DNA of 64,000 bases from Cardinalis cardinalis (taxonomy: Eukaryota; Chordata; Aves; Passeriformes; Cardinalidae). Below, one piece after another: positions 51,661 through 61,612 of this stretch. The stretch is from NCBI GenBank assembly GCA_014549065.1, contig JACDOX010000004.1:11563859-11627858 (forward strand), given 5' to 3'. The first letter of the stretch is position 1. Every line of letters starts with the position of its first letter. The notes beneath the pieces are model-generated. The model was given only the letters and a program-made list of their open reading frames with translations, made no database searches and was not told the DNA's origin. The position numbers and the translations under genes were made by a program.

Positions 51661-54189
51661 ACCTGAAGTGATCCAATTTCATAAAATGGATGTCAAAGAA
51701 TTGCATTTCTTTGATTACAAAATGCTTTGCAAATGTTTCAGTTCATTGATTCCAGCACAGCAAGGTGTCTTTGTGCTGGTACATTTACTGATGGTTGCCT
51801 TTACACTTCTAAAAAGAAAANATTTAAATTTTAGGAAAGCAGACACCGTCTTCAGAGGGATGTTAGTAAGTGATGTAGACAAGAGTGAGTGTGAATGGGT
51901 TTAGCAGTTTGAAGACAGATTACAGCAGAGTGGGAATGCACAGCCCAGCAGGAAGGCTTTCTCTCTTGGCCCCTCTAAATCGTTGTGTGTTTCTCTTGGC
52001 AAGAGCTAAAAGAAAATTAATTACATGAGTGATGGTGGCTAAGGGAAAATTCAGTTTTCAGAGTGGTTTTATTTGTGTGGCTGTGATTCTTACAATATAT
52101 AATCATGAAAGGAAGATGTCATATCTTGCTGTGAATAAATAGTAGGTCAGATAATATCACAGTTCATATGTCACTTAATGAGAACTTACTATGTCAGAAC
52201 CATTCATGCTGTTATAGCCAAAATATGATGTAAGTGTTTCAATTATGAGTCCTGTTAAAGTTTTNAAATGTTCCATTCATTTGGAATGAAGGCATAATGT
52301 CATAAATTTATCCCCTGCTTCCAGTAATTTGTATTTTTTTCTAATGTGAAAATTATTTATTTTTATCTGAAAGATAAATGAATTATGCTGGGGGGCAGGG
52401 AGAGAAGAGAGGTGAAAATGACACAGTTTTAGAACTAAGTGCTAAGTATGACTTTTGGGCAGGGAGGAAGGGAGTATTAAAAGGGATCAGCTTTTGCTCA
52501 AACTAGACAAGAGGGCCTGGGTCCTCGACCTTCTGCCCCAGTGCCATTGCATACAGAGACAGGTGGTAAATGATGGCATCATACAGAGCTCTACTGCCCT
52601 GTGCAGCTTTTCCATTCCTGTGTATTTCCATAGAAATCATACCTCAGTGGANTAAGCTCTATGAAGTCTATCATAAATTCTTATTTCAGTATAAACTAGA
52701 CCATCAGTAGTGTTGTTCAGGGTCAGAATGTTCCCCCCATACACAGACAGTTCCATGCTTCTATCCTTAGCACAGGGAGTGTGAAAGTAACAAAAAACTC
52801 AGACTGCAGCAGCTGGTTGGTCCAGGGAGAGTTGCCTGTAGGTAATCTATACAAGTATGTAACAGCATGCAGTAGAAATTCTTGGGNTTGTTTTTTTCTT
52901 TTTCCGTCTGTGCTACTGGCACCTGCAAAAGTCTAAAAGATGTCAGTGACTCTGTGTCTAAAAGTGTTTGTGCAACCCTGATGAGTAGGAAATCCCACAC
53001 AGCTCAGAAGCATGAGCAACATGGGAACATGAGAAAATACAGAAGAGAAGGAAGGGATTGGTACCTGGAGGGAAAAAATATTTTTTTAANTGTTCAACTG
53101 ACAGATATAGCCATTATAGTATGGAATGAGGGAAACTTCAANGCAGTATGTATGGCAGAATTCATAAATACCCAACAGCTGTAGCAACCTATTAGGATGG
53201 ATAAGCATATGCCAAACTGCAAAATAGACAAGACAATAGCACTGCTTTTTAAGATGCAAAAATTATTTTATGAGTTTGAAATTGAAATTTCATAGCTCAG
53301 AAAGTGCATCTGAAAAATGCAGTAGAACTCTGGATCTTCCTGTTTGATGTGAGTTAACAGAAAATTTCACACTGTAATCCTAACAACATTAACATTTAAC
53401 AAAACTTCTCACTTGTANCAATAGCACAGAATTCAGAAAGAGATGGGATTAGAATTCTATGTGTTTCTGTGCATTTATTTAAAGTAGGTACATAAGTCTT
53501 GTTAATACAATTTCATCAATCATGCATGAAGAGTTAGAGAAAANAAACAGCATTGTAATGTAAAATATGCTAATCTTTAAGAAGAAATATGTGATAAATT
53601 TTATAGGATTTCCATAAAACCCTACCGAAATTAGCAATTTCAATAGTTCTAAGTATATTTATTTGACTTGGGCATTATTTGTATTCACATATACATTTTT
53701 TGTAAATTTGACATATATATGTATATTTGAGTCCTTTTATTAAGGGCATAAAGTTTTCCTGTGTTTCTATGAGTCAGTTAACACTCCCCAAGTCCAGATA
53801 TATGTATGTATTTTTCTTCTCATTTATAGTGGTAGTTTTATGGGAGTAGTCCAAAATCATGATTGATTCTCAGGCTTTTTTTATGCTGTCTCTAATTTCT
53901 CTGCTATTTTCTGAATTGCTTTGTAAGTAGTAGATGTCTCTTTTCTTTAGTAGTTTTCAGGTGTCTTATGAATAAATGCTGTGATTAAATTTTGAACTTT
54001 TCTCCTTTATTATGTCAACTTTATGAAGCAATATGGGAGATATTTAAATCTTAAGTTCCCTGATAAATCACACTGTAGCTGGTGAACCTTTAGAGAGTAA
54101 AAAGGAGGNATTGTACTGCTCTGTAGTGTGGTTTTGCCTAGATGTGGGCTTTAGAGGCAGAAGCTGGGGACTGTGTTCTGCAGGGTCAC

Positions 54190-54390
54190 AGCTGGCTCCG
54201 CAGCTTGCCCGCTCTGGTTTCCCAGCTTAAGCCTGTGCGTGCCGTGTCAGAAGAGTGACAGGTGAGGGAAGGTAGCACAGCCATCCCTTGCAAAATATAC
54301 GATAACTATTCCCCTCGACACTCGATACGCTGCTTTTAGTTCCTGGGGAAAATGAGCGTCCGTCCGTACGTTCCTGCGAACCTATCCCTT
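54190..54390. other. CpG-dense patch in AT-rich intron
   Basis: I count about 13 CpG dinucleotides in 200 bp, including CGTCCGTCCGTACG near 54357-54370, against almost none in the surrounding kilobases. It overlaps no recognised repeat or exon. It is too short for a conventional CpG island. An internal promoter, an enhancer or an unrecognised repeat are all possible. Confidence 0.5.
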
Positions 54391-55485
54391 TCAGGAGTTA
54401 TAAAATAGTCACCCAGATGGCACCAAGTGTTTACTCAGAAGCCAAGGCTTAAGTCGGTCACAGACAGAAGTCCTCAGGACTTGCTTACTAAACAGATATT
54501 TGGAATGTTGGCTCCTAGGTCTGGTTAAAGCGATCCCAAGGAAGCTGGTGCACAAGTGCCGTGTGGAGGCGGCTCTGGGAGGAAGCTGCAGATTCAGGTC
54601 TGGGCAAGCTCCACTGTTACTTTTGGCTCTCCCCTTTCTCAACAAACATCAGCTACAGATTGCACAGCTTTCTCCTCAGTTATTCATGTGAAGCTAAAGA
54701 AATGGATACATGCTCTCCAGTAGCAAGCAGTCAAATAATATTACTTTCGCTTTCTTTCCATGTAATGACGTGAAGGAAAGTCATCCTATTTAACTAAAGA
54801 AAGTATAGACTGCAAATTACATTTTCATTCTAAATCTCTTCTTTTCATACATTTACTTTAAGGAAAATCTGAACTTTATCTGTCTGAGCTTTTTAAATGA
54901 GGTGTATTAATTTCCTGAAAATACTAAACTGTTTAGTTGTTTTTCATTAAATACAGTGCTCATTNAACTTCTACAGTATAACTTACAAATATCCTCTTCT
55001 TCAAAAAGCACTTTTTAATTATGGGAGCAGGTGCTATTAAGATTACCCATTTGTTGAAATAGAAGATTATTCATTAGTTACAGTGAGGTTTTTACCTTCT
55101 TTATGCAGTAATACTGATAGTGAAGNCACAAGTGAAGATTGAAGCCTTGACCTTACAGTAAATTTGTTTTTCAAAAATTCTTACTNTGATAAATTGGCAT
55201 GAATGTGATTTCTATGTTCTTCATTAGAATAATGATTTGAAAATTGTCCCATATGCAGTAGACATCAATGTAATGAATAATTTTGATTTACTCCTCAGGA
55301 TTTTAATTATACTTTTTTTTGCTTAGCAAATAAACCTATGTTTATAAAAGTACTCAGTTCATGAATGTAAACTTCGGTGAAATTACCCTTTTAATTTCAC
55401 TTTCAAATTATTGTCTCTGAAGGAAAGTACATTTCAAGGTTAATTAACAGAGAGAGCTAAAGAAATGGCCGAACCCGAAGAATAA

Positions 55486-55493
55486 TGACGTCA
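55486..55493. promoter_or_regulatory. CRE-type palindrome TGACGTCA
   Basis: This is a perfect 8-base full CRE (CREB/ATF site) in the 12-kb intron. One chance occurrence in 64 kb is about what is expected without CpG depletion, so the function is unproven. Confidence 0.25.
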
Positions 55494-58400
55494 GTGAGGA
55501 ACATATTTTCTGTTTGCTCCAGTAAAAAATGGTCAAGAAAATGTAGCTTATCGTGTTTTCTGGCAGACTGAAATACTTCTGCTAAATGCTGTCTCCTGTT
55601 CTGTAGAAGTAAATGGANTGAAAGCACTTTAGAAAGAAAAGTGGTGTAACAGTAGAACAGTATGGTCACTGCAGTAACTTCAGGGGCCAAGCAGGTGTAC
55701 AAATCTTTCCACTTGCTGTCTCAGGGTACTTCAGTAAGGATGTGACTGAGATCAGGTCATGTTTGGAAATGTTTAAGANAGAGGTAGTTTAATTTCCCTC
55801 ATAAATGGTAATACAACAGGAAATTAGTCATCCTTCTGTGATTTTCCTGTGCCGTTTTTCCCATNGTAAAAGTTTTGTAACAGCGAGGTGTGTCTGCAAG
55901 CTCTGTGGGCTTCCNTGTGGGTGGTGGTGGACAATCTTTTGGGCAAAAAGAGGAAACTGGTAATTGAATTTTGAGGTCTCCTGCTTCCTCATCCTCCTGT
56001 TTGGGGTTCAAGATAGGGCTGCATCACCATTGCAGCAAGTAAATTGCCTTGAAGATAGCAGAGAAACCAACACTTTGACCNTCTTGACTGGAGGAAAGTT
56101 ATTAATATTTCAGTTCCTTTGCTTGCTGACTGTGATTGTCTGTTTTTACCTGAGAGGAAGCCATTCATTTGCTCTCAATATGCAAAGGCCAAAGAGAAAA
56201 ATATTCTCAAAATAGGGTAGAAGAATCACAGTGACCTGCACAATAGAAATTGTTCTCTACAAACATCTCCAGTTTAAGTGGATGCCTTTAANACCTATTG
56301 ATCTGCATCTTGTTGCATCCTGTCTGGGATGCTGTGCCACTCTTACATCAGTGCANCCACAGCAGTACCATCCATCCCACAAGCAGTGTTTGGGTGGTTG
56401 GAGAGTGCTCTTCAAGTCAGTCATGCTGCAGTTCTTCACTGTGACCACCCACTATGGTATGTCAGGAATTTGGAAATCTGTGGTCACTTTTTACCTGAAT
56501 GCTGATTACCGTGATTCTGTGCTGCTCTACTTGTGGAGTTTACAGAGGATCATTGAAAATNTAGTTCAACAATGTGACAGCTTTTCTTAATCCTGAACAA
56601 GGACTGTGTTTAAAAGAACTACATCAATCGCTTGCAATGGGAACTGCCCACCAGTTTGCTTTTAAAAACGTTTCAGCAGTGATGTTNTATCAGTGGAACT
56701 ATACCTTTCTGTTTATCATCATAATGTTTTGAAATTGCTTGGCAAAATCATATCTGTTATAGCTGGGTCTTTTTGAAGTAGCAAGTGTTATCAGTATAAA
56801 AGCTTGCATATTCAAATGATTAAAAATGATCTATTTTTACATTATCACAAGGCATTTCTGCATGCCTAATTTAAACTTTGTCTCTGTCTTTGTTTAACTT
56901 ATCTCACTAAACTACATATATTTGCTCCCCATCTAATAGCATTTATTCTGTAAAAACTGAGGTCATGTGTTTGCTGGAATTCATAGTGAGGAAACACTGG
57001 ATGAAAGTAGCTTGTGTATAGAACACACAAACCAGTCTATAAATGAAATAATTTTTGTGCCTTAATTAGACCTGCATTATTATTGCTAATTTTGTATTAT
57101 ATTTAATATATGTTGAAAAGGAAATGTATTCCAGCTCAGAATGTATTCCAGCAACACTACCTACAAGTACATAAGGCAGCTGTCTACCCTTCTGCTTCAA
57201 AAAACTATCAGCTATGTTTTGAAGCAACTTTCAAGTTCCCAAAAATATATGTAATTGTCTAATATTTTGCTCTCTTGGCATCAACCATAATCTTCTGTGA
57301 GAAGTAACATGAATAACAGCTTTAAGTAACCTCACTATTCTACTTCAGCTGGGGTTTTTTCTTTTTTTTAACATTCTTTGTTTCACCATGGAATCACAAT
57401 AAAAACTTGGCTTTTTTGAGAATATGTTCTTAGGCACTTTCTCTGAGTTATTACATTTATGAACAATGCCTTCGCCATGTCTCTGCAGATGCTTGTTTTG
57501 ATGTATCAGGTATTTAAAAATGCTTTTTTACCTGCAGAGTCACATGACAGGATTTTAGCCCTTCTACAGTAAGTGGCAGAACTGTTCAGTGATTTTTTCT
57601 GTGACTTCCTAACATATTTTTCTTCTACTGTCTTAAATAAAATAATTTCTATTAGTTTTTATCACCTGATACTTTNAAAAAATATTAGCTGTTAAAGTAC
57701 TAAAATGGTATATCCTACAGATATTTTCAATACAAGTTCTTTTAAAAACTCACTATTGCAGCATTTTTTAAACCTGTTGGTTNTTCCTAGTTTCCATCAA
57801 CTTACACTAAGTTTTGATTATATTTCCTTCAAATATCTGTCCATATGTTCTTCACAGTGTGGTTGCTTTTTCAATTCTATGTTCTAACTAGCATATTTTC
57901 CCTTGTCAATAATACTTCCCTTTATACCTCTTATAAAAGGATTCACGAGTTTCTGCTCTTCATTTCCAAGATTTTGTACAGCCCTCTTGTGCCTACCAGT
58001 GCATCATATATCATCTCTCTTCATAGCCACCCTCACTCATTGTGGTAGATNTTCTAAGTTNCAGTTGCACTTAAGAACATCTCCATTTTACTGGCTTTTA
58101 TTTTCCCCGAGCTACATGGTAATGTTTTAGAGATTTCCACTTCATGTTCCTCAAGCTGCTTCAGGTACGTTACTCCAAGGAGCTTGCTTGGTCCATGGCA
58201 GGAAGAGGCTTTAAAGACTGTATGTGTTATTTTAATCCACTGCTCCACAAAGTAGGTAGAAGGCTGGCACCTTTCAGCCTCAAAGGTGGCCTGGCAGAGT
58301 CAGGAAAAGTCCATGTGTGTTAGGTGACCTCTAAGGATGCAACATATTTTCCTGCCAGCCTGATGTCACACAAATAGGATGGTTTTATACCTCACAGTGC

Positions 58401-58511
58401 CTTGTGCTGTTCCTAGACGTTGTTCTGCTCATCACCATAGCCATGCTCTTGCCAGGTCAAACATATCAAAGTGACAGTGACACACAGTGAATGACTTCAA
58501 TTACCTAGCAA

Positions 58512-58846
58512 TACCTGAAGGGTANAAGAAAGGTGGGAGGAGACTTTAGGTGAGCCTGTTGAGACAGGACAAGGGATAAAACTGAAGGAGGTGTTAAACT
58601 GAAGGAAGGTCAATTTAGATTAGATACAAGAATGAGANTTTTTTACAATGAGGGTGATGAACCACTGGAACAGATTGCCCATAAAATTGGTGGATACTCC
58701 ATCCCTGAAAACATTCAAGTCCAGGTTGGTTAGGACTCTCAGAAACCTGGTCTGGTTGAAGATGTCCCTGCTCATTGCAGGAGGGTTGCACTAGATGATC
58801 TTTGAAGGTCCCTTCCAACCCAAACTATTCTGTGGTTCTATGATCT
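58512..58846 (+). mobile_element. CR1 LINE 3' end fragment
   Basis: The recognisable blocks are 'acctgaagggtanaag', 'gacaggacaagggataaaac', 'gaaccactggaacagattgc', 'ctccatccctgaaaacattc' and 'ctggtctggttgaagatgtc'. Then come 'ttgcactagatgatctttga' and 'ggtcccttccaacccaaact', ending 'ATTCTGTGGTTCTATGATCT'. The terminal repeats are present. Confidence 0.92.
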
Positions 58847-58955
58847 TGACTGCTTTGGCTCTTGCTTACTGGAGACTTTGTACTTGTAGAATAGATTGCC
58901 TTCTGACCTAAATGTTTAGAACACAATCCACAGCATATCCCATATACCATAGATT

Positions 58956-58985
58956 GGATAGATGACAGATAGATATAGATATGTA
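58956..58985 (+). repeat. imperfect GATA-rich microsatellite
   Basis: GATA/GATAGA units interrupted by GACA, merging into ATATGTATA. It lies about 110 bp downstream of a CR1 end. Confidence 0.7.
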
Positions 58986-61008
58986 TATTCAGTGTATATT
59001 CTATCCCTTTATCTGTGGTAGTGGGCTCCTCTGACCAACTGTGCTATCCGTGGCTGATGGGAGTCAAATCTGATCTCTGATCTTCAAAGGAAGATCTCCT
59101 GAAATTAAATAGGAATGTGACCTAAGTAGATACTTTAGTCTGCCTTCCTACAAACATGTATTCCTATTCATTGCCAAGTTCTGCAGGAGTTCAATGGTAG
59201 ATCTTTTATTCATCCGTTTAGACAGAGTGNGCTGTAGAAGGTGTTTTTTTCATTTCTCCTGCAGGTTTCTCCTGCAGTTATTTTCCCATGATCTCTTTCA
59301 NTGAGCATTGAGCAGAGATAGCACTGCTAAGTCATTACTTTGGCCAAGTTACTACAGTTTTAGAGCTCTGTTAGTTAACATGGCCTGTGTTGTCCTATCA
59401 CTTTTTAAACGGAAGATCCCACTGCAGTTGGTGTGAACTTTTNCCTCAGTTTCAATATCAGGATGTGGCTCCTTGTACAGGGGAGTCCTCCCTGCCTAGT
59501 TACCAATTGTACACAGCTCTCCTCCCTTTCCTTGAAGATAAATCTCCTTATCTGGTTCCTTTTTCTTGACAATAATATTGTAGAGAGAAGAAAAAGAATA
59601 AAAGTACTCCTTGGATAAAAATGTTGGCTATTAATTATCACTATTGTGCAGNTACATTCTTGTGTAATTCTTGTCCCCTTGGAGCCTTATTGTACAGATA
59701 TGTGAGGCTAAGTATTTCCTCCCCATAAAACGGATATTACAGGTTTTCATCTCATTCCCCTGCATAAAGTTGTCACTAAAATGAAAAATTAACAAAACAA
59801 AATTCCACCTCTTCCTGAATTCTCAGAATTTCTTCACAGAATTAGAATATTGCTAACATTTAGACAGAGCACTGCAAGTTCTACCCTACCTCAATGAGAA
59901 AGTAAAGCTTTACAGAGGTCACATTGACATGCTGCTTTATGGGTTTGTGTATGTATAAGCTACACAACTTGCACTGTAATTAACTTGCCATGATATTATT
60001 TGTTGGACACAACGTTCTCATGCATATTTTAGTTCCATAAACTTATGGTGAAAGATGGAAATGCTGTGCATCAGTTTTGTAAAAGATCCTACACCTTATT
60101 CTGTTTACATTATAAACTGAAGTGATAAGAAAAATATCCTATAGTGAAATACTGTCTGAGATATATTTTACCTTCAGTGTTTGAAAGTGGAGAAATGGTA
60201 GAAATGGAAAAGCTCTTGAAGTGACCCCTTCTTTTTAAAATTGAAGTCAGACTACATTCTAATCAATTTAAAACATTACTTGAAGATGTATGCGCTAGTA
60301 GNTTCGAACGCCTATTTACTTTCTCAAGTTTATATTGGGAATTAAAGATCATAAATGAACTTCTTAAATTCCTTTCTAGAAACCTGGGTACTTAAAAAAG
60401 TTATGATTGTCAGGGCACCTCGATTCACCCTTATTGGGTCAATACATATGTGTAATTGATTCCAAGTAAGGTGTTTGAATTTGACCAAAGATATAAATCA
60501 TGCTGAAGCAATACATGAGTCTGAGTAATTTTAAAGATTTTAAAATTTTATTATTTCAAATTCGTAAATAAAGAAAACATAAGTTCTTTAACTGTGTGAC
60601 ATCTGTAAGAATATGCAATATAACATGCAAGGCTTTTTTTTTAATTATACAATGCAGAACTGTTACATATTCTTTGTTGATTACACTTAAAATTATTTCA
60701 CATTTCTTATTGCTATAATGGAAATTGGATTGCTTCCTCAAAGTAATTTTTTAAATTGTTTTCCAAGGTGANTCATGAAGAAAAGGGAGAGTGGGGGGAA
60801 TGACTGTTCTAAGTTGTTCTGAGATGTTATTTGAAGGCTTTATGATTATATTGTACATTAATCAGATATAAAATTCAATCCCCAAAGCNTCAGAACTGGT
60901 GTGTGATTTGGTCTCTGACTGAAAAAGGCAGATCCTTNCATTGAGTTCAGAAGGAAGGCTCACAAGTCAAGGATATATTCAAAACACTCAAAGCTCCAGT
61001 GCCTGTTC

Positions 61009-61036
61009 AGGAGAGAGAGAGAGAAAAAAAAAAAAA
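61009..61036 (+). repeat. (AG)n followed by poly(A)
   Basis: About seven AG units run directly into an A13 tract. It is a simple repeat in the intron some 530 bp before the last exon. Confidence 0.9.
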
Positions 61037-61564
61037 GAGACACTGAAGTATCTTGAAAAGCCAAGCCAGAATTGCGGAGGAAGCAGCACAGGGCTGGTTC
61101 TTAGGATCCAGTGAGCATAAGGCCTTCTGCTATATTTAGTTCCCTTTCCCTGCCTTCCCCTCCCCCTTCAGTGCCTATATTTGAATTTGAGTTGTAGAGT
61201 AAGTTGTCTTTCATTTAAAATAACTTTTTTGTCAATTTTTATGGCATCCTAACTTAACAAGATAAATCACTTTTCAAGTAATATTGCAGTTAAATATAAC
61301 CATGCTTAATTAGTGCCGAGTTACCTCTTCTTTTCCAAAGGATACAGCCTTTATATGATGGCATGTGATTAATAATTATTGTTTCTGCATTTTCTTGCAC
61401 CTTAATATAACATTAAAGGAATTGTTAGGAAAAGGCAATTCNTATTATTAGAAATAAATGCCTTGTCTTGCCATCTGGATCTTTGGTCTAGTCTTACTTC
61501 TGTAGAAAAATAGAGGATGAGAATAGCACTGAATGTTATAATTATTTNATGTTTGTATTTTCAG

Positions 61565-61612
61565 GGTTTGCTGGAGGGTCCCCAAGGTCCACCTGGCAAA
61601 GAAGGTCAGAGG
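61565..61612 (+). CDS. collagen exon, 48 bp, with imperfect helix
   Basis: This exon encodes 16 residues, GLLEGPQGPPGKEGQR. The acceptor is TATTTTCAG and the donor is AGG|GTGAGT. The start is non-standard for the helix: Gly-Leu-Leu is followed by an extra Glu before regular GPQ GPP GKE GQR triplets. The 48-base length is therefore a multiple of three but not of nine. Together with the ALS at the end of the previous exon, this makes a break of about seven residues in the Gly-X-Y repeat, which could act as a flexible hinge. A weaker GAG acceptor 12 bases downstream (61574-61576) would give a 36-base, wholly regular exon. The upstream CAG is the better match and is preferred. Confidence 0.92.

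Larger units (their letters stand above)
49548..61564 (+). other. collagen intron, 12.0 kb
   Basis: This is bounded by GTGAGT and by a T-rich tract ending TTTTCAG. It contains the best-preserved CR1 of the window (about 51005-51660, minus strand), a second CR1 (58512-58846), a CpG-dense patch (54190-54390), a CRE-like palindrome (55486-55493) and microsatellites. No further collagen exon was seen. The open frames at 49884-50255 and 56231-56590 are unsupported. Confidence 0.85.

Noticed and set aside
51351..51904. Overlapping + strand open frames of 106 and 140 codons
   Set aside because: They run antisense over the GC-rich CR1 at 51005-51660. The lack of stops reflects CR1 composition, not a gene.
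56231..56590. 119-codon open frame on the + strand
   Set aside because: It contains N-derived unknown residues, no collagen or other recognisable domain, no credible splice signals at its borders, and lies inside a collagen intron.
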